Assembly (NCBI GenBank): GCA_020740775.1
Contig: JAHEWK010000023.1
Coordinates: forward strand, 1-64,000
Direction: 5' to 3'
From: Ilyonectria destructans
Lineage: Eukaryota; Ascomycota; Sordariomycetes; Hypocreales; Nectriaceae
DNA length: 64,000 nucleotides
Below are positions 19,080 to 31,583 of this stretch, piece by piece. Below the pieces are notes generated by a model, which made no database searches, was not told the origin of the DNA, and saw nothing but the letters and a program-made list of their open reading frames with translations. Numbering within the stretch: position 1 is the stretch's first letter; every line of letters starts with the position of its first letter. A program made the position numbers and the translations under genes.

Positions 19080-22000
19080 GGCTGGGTATTAATTTCGGGT
19101 GTCGTTATTGTTTAGCATTCCGGCCTTTATAGCTCCGTTTCGTTTCTGCTGCGAGGCTTGAGAGTCTTTGCATGGCTTTGATGATGGTATAGTCCAGTTT
19201 GTTTCCGATGAAATCCTGGTGTTGTATAGGACTGAGGAGCTTGATGCCTTTCAGTGTCGTGCACCTGGATAGCTATATATAAAGGCTGGTGAAGTTACAT
19301 TTGGATAGCTCACTATTGAAGATATAATTCCCTTGCAGCTCGAGGAGGACTTCTGCGAATATCTTGTCCTGCGCCTTATAGTCAGTGAGCATAAAAGCGG
19401 GGACGACGGGCAAGCTGCAGCGGCTGCATTTTGCAGATAAGAACCTGAAGTTGCAGTTGGACGGATTGAGGGTTTGTAAGATAGAGCGAATAAGGATTGT
19501 TTCTGGTGGCAGGACGGGGATAGATAAGCTCTTGGTATCTTTAGACTGTAAGAGGATGCTAAGTGGTGGGCTGAAGTGGATAGTTATATTATCGGCAATA
19601 TGGTATCCTGGGTACTTTAGGTCGGGTATAAAGTCGGCGGTAACAAACTCGGCTCTATTTACGACCTTCAGGCCGGTGTAGATGTTCTGGTTTATAACCA
19701 CAGGTATACCTTGGGCATAAAAAAGACACCAGGAACCTTGCAGGTGGAGTTATCCTCTTGCTCGATAGTTCTGGCGATTTAATCTCACGACAGTATACCA
19801 CTTCGCCATATATATGCGGAGATAAAGATAGAGATATATCTCTTGCGAGAGTGAGCTTAGTTGACAACAGCTTCTATATTGAGTAACTAGTAGTTCCGGT
19901 TCAGCGGAGTTATGGCATATAAACCCATACTAAAGGTGATTTAGGCGCAGTCAATAAGCTTTATATTAAGTATAAGTAGGTCCTGCTGTATCTGGGCTCC
20001 AGCCTGTACTCTATTAAGAAGAGCGCTTAGTTAAGGATCATCTTATATATAAACCTACTCTTCGAGAAGTACTACCGTTTTGAATATCTGCTACAAACTG
20101 AAGCTGCAATAGTGAGAAATAGTTCTCTATCCCAGTGGGATAGAAGAAGGGTTTATTGTCTTGTTCACCAGAAGACTTATCTCTTGAATTGGAGCGAACT
20201 GGTAGAAGTCCCCCATTAGGAGTATAATAGGAATCCCGCCGAATGGCTTATCGGCATAGTCTCGGAGTAACTGGAGGTTGCAGCTGACCTTATAAAGGGT
20301 GGCGCCTCTAAGTATGCTGACCTTATCTATTATAAGAACCAGTTTCTATTTCTACGTCTACTTTTTCGCCTTAGAGAAAACTGGAAGTTATATCTGGGGG
20401 GAGCGGTGGGTGTTCAGTCTGCAGGCAGAATGTAAGGTTGTGCCGCCGATCTGGGCCGCTATGCTCCCTGATGTTTCTGTAATCTGAAGAAGATATGATT
20501 AGCCTCTTATTAAAAATACCTATTTTAAGGTATTAATAACCCTGGATTTGCCTGTACCTCTAGGGCCTCCGGTATACTGGAGATGTTAACCTGCCGAATT
20601 GGGGTCGGCGGAGTACTTATTTAAGAACTTATATATAAGCTGGAGGGCTATTGTCTGTAGGGAGTTGAGGGTAAAGCCTGACGCAGCAAGGCGTCCTAGT
20701 TCTGCGAAGCCCGTTATATAGTTAACGTCGACCAGTATTCAAGGGCCCTATTCTACTGGCTCTAGATGCTGATGTGGTATGGTAATATCTGTATTACAGT
20801 AGCGAATAAGGATGTCGTCCAGGTTGTTATTATTCGTGCTGGAAGCGGCGCCCTAAGAACCGGTCTCAATCTTATTTAATATATAGAGATACAGTATACC
20901 TTGGGCCTTTGCCGCAGCTTATATATCTTTATGAGAGAGAGTTGGGTATTAGGATAGCATGCTGTTTTGGGAATGGCGAATTTGCTAATAGAAGTCCCGA
21001 TAATACTGTATAAGGGGCTGCTACTCTTCTGCAGGGTTTTTATAGTATAGATCCCGGACTAGGTTCTATAGTATTGGCGAGTCCCTTATGGCTTCTGAGT
21101 TCTATATAGTATTTTATAAGGTTTGGAGGAGCGCTGTGTAGTTTTATTGGTACTCAGCTGTTATTGCAGGCTCTTTATAATAGTTGCCCTTATTAAGAGG
21201 GAACTCTACATCGACTGTATTATTACCTTCTGACCTGCTGGCCTAGAGTTTTATGTCTTTCCGCGCATCCTCCGCCGATCTTCTCAGAAGGGAGATATGG
21301 GAGGCGTGGGATTGCAAACGGGGTGGGAGTGCGGCGGTGTGGTTCGTCTATATATCGGTGATGTCCCCGTAAGTCTTGGAGAGGAAGTTATCCCAGGGCA
21401 CGAATAAGGCCAGGTAGAGGACGGAGTTTCTAGGCAGGTCAGTACTGGCTTGGAATCAGTATGGCGGGCTTCAGAGGATACTGCCTAAAGTAGACTGGAT
21501 GCTCGTCTTTATGATTGTCGCTGATATATCTCTGGAGGATTGGCACTGTATACTTAAGGGGTTTTTGAAGCTTCTGGATCTAATTCTCAGATTCTTGAGA
21601 GGGACCGTAAAGAGCAAAGTGGGTCTTATCCTCTTCTCGGTCGCAACGACGCTCGAGGCTAATTATAGATATATAGTCATATAGGCATAGACCTCTAAGA
21701 AGCGGACCTCAGTAGGCATAGGCATCCAGAGATAATAACGTCCGACCGCTCTCTCTGAGGCCTATTATCTCAGGGGGTTCGTCAGCGTCTGCATCTTCTC
21801 CAGACTGGCGGCAAAGATGCAGCCACCGTCGGAAGATGGACTAATATAGGGCGGTCAAGTTTATAAAAGACCACTGTGGCATGTTGGTAAAGTCAGTGTA
21901 ATAGCCGAGCAGGTAGTAATAGACCTCCACAGCTGAGAGCTGTCTATCCGAAAATATTTGATTGGCCGTTCTTATTAAAAACTGTTGAGTTTGGTTGAGG

Positions 22001-25000
22001 ACGGCTGAGGCTTATGTATCACGCTCTGGAGCCGATGCCTGACGCATACTATCAGCCGACTGATATAGCTATCCCAGGACTTCGCCTGCGATGACGATGC
22101 GTTTCCACATCGGCGTATCCAACTTGGTGGTGTAGTTAGTGATGTAAAATACTATAGCTAGGCCCTTGGTCCTCGTCAAGATCATCGAGATGTTATGGTT
22201 GTGGCGGAGGCTGACTGCTATTGCCTTATTGTATCGGTTGACCAGAGTGTGGTTCCTGTGGGTCTTAAGCAGGCCGTCCTTAGAGAAACCCGTCATATCG
22301 ATGATCTTCCACGGCGCTTTAAATCGACAAGCTATCCGCCTGTATTTATCTGCATTCTGTTCAGTCAGCCCCTTTAGGGAATACTTGATGCAGGTAAATA
22401 TGTAGGAATGAACCTGACTGCAGTAGGCAATATAGTTGGACTTGTCCTTAAATACTATAGTAAGAGCTTCGGTGCTCTTTATTATCTCCTCGACAGGCTG
22501 GATTGGTTTTCTTTCCTTCCGGATTATCTTTCCCGCCTTCTCATTTAGGTATTCATAAAAGACAGAGTCAGTATAACGAATCACTCAGGCTCGATACTCT
22601 TCTTCCTGGGGGTCGGCTATGTTGTTGCTGAGGGGTAGTAACTGCAGATTTCCGTGGAGCCAGAGTAGTCTATGCAGGTGTAGGCTGCCTCAGTCGTTCG
22701 TTTCTACTATTATATAATAGTAACTAATTTTCCCGAAAACTGATTCTTAGCCTACCTTAATATAGTTATTAAAGAATAGGGAAATCTCGCGGTAGAAGAA
22801 GATAACGGAGCTAACCGGGTCCAGGGTGCTAAGAGCGATCCTATTATACCGTCCCTGGAGATCGGCCAGCAGTTCCTTCGCTATATTGTAATCATATAGC
22901 CTGTAGATTGAGAGCCTCATCTTTACGGGATTATTAATGTCGTTAGGGTTGATGGTGAACCATATTACAGGCGTGCCCGCCCAAACGATAAGTGACTGTA
23001 TCTTTCTCCGCATCAGAAGCCGAGTCTCATTTGAGAGCGGCTGGGCGTGGCCAAAGATGGATAGCTCGCGAAGCAAGAACGATACGTCATCATCTGTCGT
23101 CATCTTGTTCTGGTGTATCTCCTCCTCGGCTCTCCTCAGTTAGTCTGCCGTCAGACTTTAATAGACTTACTCAGCTCTATTAAAAGAATTCTTTATCATC
23201 CGGACTATACTGATACGGCGGTTGGAGGATCGGAGGAGGATATTAAAGACGAGAAAACAGAATACCGGATGTATGGCAAATCGACCCCCGTGTCGCTGGA
23301 GTATATACTTGGCCCAGTAGGTGAGCGAGTGGTTTGAAGGAGGGTTGTGGACAGGCTCTGAGGTATGTTATTAGCGGCTCTCTGTGTCCGTCGTTGCTTT
23401 TGGGCCCCCCTTTCCCCACGGGAAAAGCTTAGGGAATATCCTTGGGAAGAAGTCCTTATGCAGATTGTCGGCGAAGTTGGAGCCCCACTCCACGCGGATG
23501 AATGGCTGTTCTTTTGTAGTTTCTATATTTATGCCGTATAGCTGAGGGACCTCGTTACCTCGGCTTCTATCCGTTTGTATAGTATCTGCTAGGAAGGATA
23601 ACTTATCGGCCTTAGAGAAGGTGGCAGGCTCGTCAAGAGGAAACATACCGGAGGACGACGTCTTATAGACGATATCGCCGTTAGTATCGGTTTGGTCTTT
23701 ATTAAGAACAAAAGCGCTGAGTTCTTCAGGCGGGTGGCGCTCCTCGCCCGGGTTAACTTATACTGAGTTAAGAAGTTCTTTAATACTTGTTGACTGGTTT
23801 TCTGGCAGCCTTCTATCTGTGGGCGGGACGATGTAGTCCGTCTGCGTCTTTTCAGCAATTGAGGGCTCTTCTTGTTGTATTATTTTAAGGATGTCGGTAG
23901 GGACGTTGGAGCTACCCTTATACTGCTAACTGTCTATCTCGTTATGGTTGATTGCGATGTGCTTGTAGAGGGGGTTGTTCTTCTGAAGCCATACCAGAGC
24001 ATCCCTTATAACGGTCTTACGGACTTGAAGGAGATGGCTGATGTCTGTTGGGCTGGGCTTGCTGGAGCCGCTTTAGGAGATGTAGATGTTTTTGATTGCC
24101 TTCAGTAACGGATGGGGAAGTACTGTCGCAATAAGGTTATCGACCTTATTTGGAAATACGACGATGTAACCCTTTATGTATTTTCTATAATTCAGGCCGG
24201 AGGGAGCCTTATTATTGACGGTGAACTTTATAATATACCCAAAAGGAGCCTGAAGGGCGATTAGTCTTTCCTCGACGGGGGAGAGGTTATTAAGCTCTTT
24301 TGGGTACCAGTACTCATATCCGATATATATATTATTGACTGAATAGGCCTTAGGTAGTTTTCCGTTCTGTAGACCAGCGTAACACTTGCGGTATACGCTA
24401 ACCCAATACTCGCCATCTTGTGGCAGGCACTTTGCGCACAGCTGAAGAGCTTTGGTTGCTTGTATTAAGGATGGGGTCAACTGGCTCTGCTACTGGACCG
24501 TCGAGAGTTCCCTAGGAGCTGACTTTCTATAATAGAAGATATAATAAGCAATCGGTAGCGTCTTCTTATCCGTGAATGCTCGGTAGAATAACTTGGCTGC
24601 CTCCACTTGGACGGCAAGCGGGACCTTATTACACCAGGATCTTAATACCGACGCCTCCTCTTTATTGCGAAAGTAAGTCTTATAGTATTACAGAATAGAC
24701 TTGATCGACTTTTGTTGGAGCTTTGTGACCTTACCTAACGGATGCGGCCTCTTAGGGCGGCGGTGCAGTCGTATGTCTGGTGGGGTTAAAAGGTCCTCTG
24801 CTTCTTTTAGTCGTTTTAAAGAAGGCGTTCGGGGGGTATGTTGTATCTGGTCTGGTCTGGTCGGCTGCAACACTTATGCAGTTGAGGATGGCATTTGGGG
24901 GGAAGACTGGATCTGGTTGGGTGTCGGTGACCGCGGAGCTCGTGCAGCGTTGGCTGCCCTCTGATGGATTCATTCTTCCTTGCGCTGGCATGCCAGGCCC

Positions 25001-25400
25001 TCTAAGGTACGATGCATCTCTTCGGGCGAGACGGTGATGAGTCTACTTTGGGTTTCAGTGGCGGTAGCAGAATGTAAAGGCGCCTGAAATTTATTGCTCC
25101 TCTCTTGAGAAGATTCAGTAAGCTGTCGCTCTCGCGGCTCCGCTTGAATAGCAGCCCGTTGACTTGCTTGTTCCCGTTGAATGGCTCGCTCTTCGGTATG
25201 CTGGCGGTCTATATCTGCTAATATGCGGCGCACCTCATCAGGCGAAACATTGACCAGGTCTTTTCGTATACGTCTGCTATCGAGAGCTTCCAGCATACAA
25301 CGGATCTCCTCCTGAGGGACCTGGATGATGTCTTTTTGGGTATAATAATGACGAACTGTATTTCTCAGGTTAGGGCCCAAAAAAAAACCCGGCGAGAAGG
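19080..25400 (-). pseudogene. RIP-degraded Helitron Rep/helicase relic
   Basis: Translated pieces on the minus strand follow the order of a fungal Helitron protein. N-terminal Gln/Glu-rich part: 25380-24970. Cys-containing domain with LSPVEERLIALQAPFGYIIK near 24280: 24480-24073. Pre-Rep block with LFPWGKGGP: 23646-23371. Rep region with WFTINPNDINNPVKM near 22940: 23103-22747. Region with NHNISMILTRTKGLAIVFYITNYTTKLD: 22584-22069. Helicase C-terminal region with NPSNCNFRFLSAKC and PAFMLTDYKAQ: 19701-19273. Between these the frames are broken by many TAA/TAG stops, and the DNA is rich in TA dinucleotides, as expected after C-to-T RIP mutation on both strands. It is about 6 kb, close to full length for the family, and cannot encode a protein. 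Confidence 0.8.
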
Positions 25401-27596
25401 AGGCGAAGAAGGTTACTGTTAAGAACAGACTGAAATAAGGGCAGCTAGAGACAGAAGAGAATTACGTCTGAGATGAAGCCTGTTATATTTTGGGGTTATT
25501 ATAAGACGCCTGGAACGTCTTCCAGACTGGCTGCTAGCTCTTTCAGTCTCAGATCACCTGGAACGTCTTCCAGACCGGCTGCGAGGTCTTCCAGTCTCAG
25601 ACCTCCAGCAGTTAGGTCCGGCAGGCAGGTCTTCCGGTCCCAGACTTCCGGCGGGTGGGTCCTCCGGACCCGACCTCAGCCCCACAGGCTGCCGGAAGCC
25701 GCCCTCATCTTCATCTATAAGACCGATCCCTAGCCCTTAGTTAGAGAGAAAGAAATCAAGAGCTTTCATCCTAGAATCCCATTATATACTGAATGTGATA
25801 AAGCCGCTTAACGCGCGGTGCCCCCCCGGCCGGGAAAAGTAAAACGTACCTTATAAGCAGATGAAGTAATACCGGCTAGGTGATAACAGCCAGTACCGTC
25901 GGTATAATGTAATACGTAGAGGCGTGGAAGTATCTATAAACCTAAGTAGTATATAAATGCGGCGTCCTACCCTGAGGCAGGCGATAATACAGTAGCGCAG
26001 GCCATTATATGCCGCTGTTTTATACAGTGGTATTATAAGATATATGGCTGTTATATGGAATCTTGGGAAGATTAAATCGTAATGGTGTCCTTATTTAGCC
26101 TAGGGCAGTTTTTATATAAGAAAGGCAGCCGATATTGGTGTCTTAAGTCGGTCTTTGTATTTGAAATTCCCTTTTCTCTCTTCTCTTTCTTATATATGAA
26201 AAAGAGTGATATAGGCGCTGGTTTGCTTGTCGCTATTATTTCCAGTTATTATCGAATCGGGAAGTAAAATAGCTCTTTGTTAACTCTGATTGGATCTGAC
26301 AGATGAGTGCGATATCTGTGTCTATTACCCTTCCAGTATGGTAGGACTACTACTGTCAGGCTAGAGCTAGGGGCAGCCTTCCCTGAACCCTCTTGGCGTA
26401 TAATTCTTCTCCAGCCTGGAAGGGCTCGAGCTTATTACATCCACCGATAGGTAATTCATCCGAGGTCAGAACCTTATTGGGGCGGTTTGCCTGCAGTTCG
26501 TTAGGCCGGCGTACTTTAACGACTAAGGGGGAGAGTATATAGGGCTTCTTGATGGTAAAAGTAACCTTAACATACTATTGTTAATATATGTATACCCTTT
26601 CCCAGATATTGAAGAGTGGGATAATTAATGTTTCTTCTTTAATGTGCAGCTGCATCCTTACTAACTGCACTTTTATTGCAAAATTATAGATGGCGACGAG
26701 TTAGTTGTCGGGTCGTGGGAAGACTTATATAGAAAGCTGGTATAGGTCTGTGGATAGATATGTCTCTAACTGTGCGTATAGCCTTCATCTATATAGTCCG
26801 TTTAAGGGTCTTATTACTTTACATACTAATTAATACCTTAGTATTGCAGAAAGGTCCCTGAGGTATACAGGCGGTTGCTTCCCCACTATTGCGCTGCGCG
26901 CTAGCTTTTAAGGACCTATCGATACGACAACCTTTAGGTTTAAAGCCGGCTTATTATCAGAAAACCAACTAAAGTGCTGCGGCTTTGTCCAATGCCAGAT
27001 ATACCTAGTACTACCCCGTGATAATGACCCGCCTTTTAAGGGAGGCCAGGCATTCCATATATTGGCGTATATACCGTATAATTAATAACCTTGGAAGAGT
27101 CGGATCGGCTGGATGAAAGCTTCGGCAGAGGGTGGCTTTATATCCAGAAAGTGGATGTACGGAAGGGGAAGCATTATCGGCGTGCTGAATGTCGTACTGC
27201 TCGAGAAGGAGCCTGAACCCGGACAGGACATCTTGGTCGTGCTCGTTGATGAGTTTGGTTTTACCTCCAGGGCGACGTTCGACGGCGGCGGCAGTAACGG
27301 AAGCAGCCTTTCTCCGCAGAAACCAAGGCAAGAGCCGGGCAAAGATCGAAGCCCCTTCAGCAGCAGCCCGGTCGGCCCGTCTTCGAGACGACCGTCAGTG
27401 CCAACCAGTGCTGGAACGGGAGCGGGGAGGAAGAGGTTAGGGGGAAAGGCAACAGAAGAGGCGGATTGCTCAGCAATAATGAAGCGGCTCTTCGTATCGC
27501 AACGGGATTTATCCGGTTTGTATTTCTAAAGACAAAGGATAAGAAACGATCTGTCTAATTAGGGATTAAGCAGGTTCTATATTGGATGAGATAGAG
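25401..27596. other. TA-rich degraded sequence with unassigned coding remnants
   Basis: No intact gene. The base composition matches the degraded Helitron relic beside it. On the minus strand near 26800-26390 a broken frame reads like former protein (LHIKEETLIIPLFNIWERVY, then KVRRPNELQANRPNKVLTSDELP), with stops at former sense codons; I could not assign it. At 27100-27530 short frames on both strands are GC-richer and probably not coding. The block ends abruptly at the duplicated fragment near 27597. Confidence 0.5.
25509..25690. repeat. 48-bp imperfect tandem repeat
   Basis: Units starting CCTGGAACGTCTTCCAGAC at 25509 and 25557 are 48 bp apart, with two further degenerate copies to about 25690 built on GGTCTTCCRGTC and CAGAC. 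The array is GC-rich, unlike its surroundings, and lies just upstream of the N-terminal end of the Helitron relic on the minus strand. Confidence 0.65.
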
Positions 27597-28140
27597 GTGG
27601 TTTGTATAGGTATGTGGTCACAATAAGAAATAGTCCTACAGCGTAAGACTTACTCTTACTGGTAGATACAGAGGAGTCGGTGACGGTATCGACAGAGTCT
27701 GAAGAATACGAGGCGCCGGGTTAAGGCAGGAACCCCCTGAAACGAGGCGCTGGTGCGGGCAGAGAAGGGACGCCGAGGAAGAGGGTGAGCTCGTGGAAGG
27801 TTCAGAACGCCCAGGGCACTTGAAGACAGAATGGTTCTTTCCGTGGCAGTATTCGGTCGTGGCAAAGATAATTCATGGAAAATGGGAATCGGGAGGAAAA
27901 ATCGGGAGGGAAGACGTCGGCTTTGACTGTGGTTGATGAGGCTCTCCGGGTTGTGGACCATCAGTTTGAAATTACTCCGCAAAACGACCCCACGATAAGT
28001 TCTGCTTATCGATTTAAGGCTCTTCTTCAGATGGGGCTTGTGTGGCAGTGAAATTGCGGCGCAGTCTGTGGCGGTGTTAGTGTGGCGTTAGGGGTGGTGG
28101 TTCCCCGAGGGGGCGGAAGGAAGAACCTTTCGTTCCTCAA
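27597..28140 (-). pseudogene. copy 2 of the duplicated gene fragment, decayed
   Basis: This segment aligns over about 540 bp with 17587-18110 in the same orientation. Shared blocks include GGGACGCCGAGGAAGAG, GTGAGCTCGTGGAAGGT, GGGAAGACGTCGGC and GTGTGGCGTTAGGGGTGGTGG. The minus-strand frame is interrupted by a stop where copy 1 is open (at the position of LPWF in copy 1) and by length changes. It ends at a 19-bp tandem duplication (ACCTTTCGTTCCTCAAGGC, two copies near 28123-28161), directly upstream of the FunK1 gene. Confidence 0.7.
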
Positions 28141-28192
28141 GGCACCTTTCGTTCCTCAAGGCACGACACAAAACGCGGAGACTGGGCCTGCC

Positions 28193-30597
28193 ATGACGGA
28201 CCAAGCCCAATCAAGGGTTATTAAGGACAATCCTATTGGAAATGGCCTTGATGCCTTCCGCTCTTCGTTCAACTCGACCTGCGAAGGTGGAGGCATCTCG
28301 CGCGTACGCGACGCGCTGGATCAGCTTGACCAAGAAGGTGGGTATTGCAAGCCAGCCTCGTTGCAATGTGGTCCTCTAACTGGCATATAGGTCTCCGGAA
28401 TCTCGCACTCCCTTTTCTTTTCTCCCTGCAAAGCCTTGCCGTTGCAAACCTGCTCCTTTCGAAGACGGGTCGTAGCACCCTCCGAAGCGATCTCCTGAGA
28501 CTCATTTCTGCAGTCGCCTCTGCCGACTTCGACTTCGACCGCCTCAAACCTCTCCTGAAGTCAGCCCTCGCCGACGAACCAGACGATGCCCTCATCTGGG
28601 ATCAAGTCTACAACGCCGTCACCGAATCCACCCCGCCTCCCCGACCGGTAGCCTCTTCCATCCAACAAACCCCATGGCTGCGCAATACCAGCAGCTTCGC
28701 GAACTCGTCCGAACATCGCAAATATGTGGATGATGTGCTTAAGGAGGAGCTTGGCCCTATGCATGTCGGGCTCCCCGACTTCCACGAGACATACTTCAGA
28801 GACGTTGCCGACCTTGAGACGGCATCTGAGGCGTTCTTCAAGAAGTGCCAGGAAGGCAGCAACCCACTCTTTGGTGACGGCTGGAGGGGATGGCCGGAAA
28901 ATGCGAAGCAGGAAGATGTGCTGAGCTGGTTTGCGGACTTCAGCGAGAAGCTGGCGGCATTTGCAGAGGGCAACAAGTCAATCCCGACACATCAACGACG
29001 ACCACTATCAAAACCCAACGAGCCGATTGATGGATCTATAGGGAAACGAAAGATGGACGTTGGCTTTGTGAATGACCCTGAAGCTAGGAAAGACTCGAGG
29101 TGCCACTGGTCTCAGATCCTCGTGCCAGGAGAGCTCAAGAGTAACCGATCCGCCGATAAAGCCTCAGAGGCATGGCTTGATCTCGGGAGGTACGCGAGGG
29201 AAGTGCTCGCTGCTAAGGACACTCGCCGCTTCGTCTTGGGCTTTACCATATGCGGATCTCTCATGAGGGTATGGGCGTTTGACCGGCTTGGGGGCATCGC
29301 ATCCGAGCAGTTCGACATCAACGAAGATGGGCTGCAGTTTGTGTTTACGATCCTCGGGTTTCTGTGGATGAACGAGGAGCAGCTAGGGTTTGATCCGACG
29401 ATCATGACGACAAACAAGGAGCGCTTCATTGAAGTCAAGCGGAACGGTTCTACCGAGCGGATCATCATTGACGAGGTGATGCAACGCGCGCCCTGCATAG
29501 CTGGCCGGGCGACGACTTGCTGGAAAGCCCATCTCGAAGGATGCCCGGATATGCCGCTTGTCATCAAGGATTCATGGCAATACCCGGAACGCGACGAGGA
29601 AGGCGACTTGTTGCGTGAGGCGACTGCCAAAGGTGTCGTAAATATGGCTCGATATTATCACCACGAGACGGTTCGGATCCACGGGACAGACGACGACATT
29701 CGGAGCAACATTCGACGGGGGTTGGACGTCACGAGAGCCGCGAACTATCGTCCGGAACGCTCGATGCCGCCAAGTAGCATCACAGCCGGTGCTCCGCGGA
29801 AAGGCCGCAGCATCAGCGCCGCTAGTAAGAAGCGGTCATCTAGTCACACTGGCGCTCCCCTCCCTCCTAGCAAGCGATCCTGTTCTGCGTCTCCAACAAA
29901 GGCCGGCAGCCATGCACTGCCGAATCGGGTACATCGTCGTGTCATTCTTAGTGATTATGGAAGGCCTATATACAAGGCGAGCTCCCGATTGGCCTTGCTT
30001 GCTGGTCTCGAGGGCTGCATCGAGGGACACGAGTCCCTGCACAAGGCAGGTTTCTTGCACAGAGACATCTCTATCAACAATCTTATGATCAATGAGGACG
30101 ACGACAACCCCTCTTGGCCTTCGTTCTTGATTGATCTTGATCTCTCCATCAAAGAGCAACGAGACGGCTCCTCTGGAGCAAAGGGCAAGACGGGCACAAG
30201 AGCCTTTATGGCTATCGGGGTGCTGCTTGGCGAGCAGCATTCCTTCATGCACGACCTCGAGTCATTCTTTTGGGTACTCTTCTGGATATGCATTCACTAC
30301 AACAGGCCAGACAAGGGCAAAGTCGTTCCACGGTTTGACAAGTGGAATTTCGCTGACACGGAAGAGCTGGCAATCTCTAAAACGGGGGTGATCAGCAACG
30401 AAGGCGATTTCCTTAGGATTATAGCTGGAAACTTCACATCATATTACCGGCCGTTGATCCCATGGGTCAACAGGTTACGGAAAGCGGTGTTTCCGAATGG
30501 TGAGAGGTGGGTGAGAGAGGATAGAGGATTGTATGCTCGGATGAGGGAGACCCTTCTGGAGGCCGGAAAAGACCCGAAGGTGCTGGCGGAGAGATGA
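28193..30597 (+). CDS. FunK1-type protein kinase
   Basis: Exons 28193-28337 and 28391-30597 encode about 783 residues. The 53-nt intron (GTGGGT...CATATAG) restores a frame through EGLRNLALP. The family (fungal-type protein kinase, Pfam Pkinase_fungal) is recognised from the C-terminal lobe: HRDISINNLMI near residue 605 holds the catalytic Asp, LIDLDLS stands in place of DFG, and GTRAFMAIGVL ... HDLESFFWVLFWICIHYN is the characteristic segment. The N-terminal half has the usual FunK1 sequence (PGELKSN, GFTICGSLMRVWAFDR). The linker at about residues 500-560 is Ser/Arg-rich. These kinases are expanded in multicellular fungi; substrates are unknown. No damage is seen even though the DNA directly upstream is degraded. 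Confidence 0.9.
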
Positions 30598-31583
30598 TAT
30601 TGTGGGTTTGTGTTTTCCTACCCCGCCAGATGGTCGGGTTGCGATACCTTCTCACATACGTACCGGCTCAGCTAGTCAAGCTCCTTGTCGACTTAGCTAA
30701 AAAGTCGATCGATGATTTCCAGCTTGCCAGCACTATAGAATGCAGGACGTTGCTAAAGGCCTTTGGGTCCGCTAACGGCTGAGTTCTGCTTGACTGTCTG
30801 AATGTTCCCTGGTCTCGTTAGCCTCAGCCCGGCATGTTGCCCTAATCTACTAGATTTCCATTTTCCCCCAATAGCAATGCATACGACAAAGTAAACCTTA
30901 GATTCCCTGGTCATCAGTGGAAGGATTCCCAGACACGCGAGACCGACATATTACTCGCATTATGGCGGAATACGATCCGCCGCATGCCCATTTTGTGCCT
31001 CCCCAGCCATCGCGAATCTTGTGAAGACCTTGCGCAATGAAACTTGTGTACTGTGTACATTTCTTAATAACCTCCGGAATAATGGTTTGCGGTCATACAA
31101 TATCGATAAGGCCAAGTAGCAATGCGCATCGTCCACAAATAGCACCTAAGTTATCTAAGATCCAGCGAACCAAGCTCCAGACGTCATCATAAGCAAATTA
31201 CAAGGTGAGGAATTTATTAAAGACAAGGACATAGCCAAAACGATTGTCCCCTGCATCCACTGCCGCCAGCCGTGCTGCCGCACACCACTTCGCGCAGGTA
31301 ATATCAGGTCCAAAGAACCAGTAGTGGAGCGGATGCAGCGGCATGGGCCACCCCGGACCTAGAGTCAGCTGTGAATGCTGGCCGACCGCTTCAGGTCGAG
31401 CTCCTCCTCAATGCAGGCCGCGACTCGACGACTCTTCTATCCCAACACTCTAAAACTAATTACACTTACATCCCTCCTTATTCCCCTCCGCGTGAATCAC
31501 TCAACGGTTCAGTCACCTCGGCAGGATATTTCCAATCTCGACGCCCACTGTCAAGCAGGCTCGGTCCTTATTATTTAAGCGCT
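30598..31583. other. intergenic region, nothing recognised
   Basis: About 1 kb of balanced composition between the kinase and the transcription factor. Only short open frames occur, without recognisable motifs. The right part should contain the promoter of the transcription factor gene. Confidence 0.6.

Noticed and set aside
17587..28140. Duplicated fragment as LTRs of one giant retroelement
   Set aside because: The copies are coding-like on the minus strand, lack TG...CA ends and primer sites, and enclose a Helitron relic rather than gag-pol.
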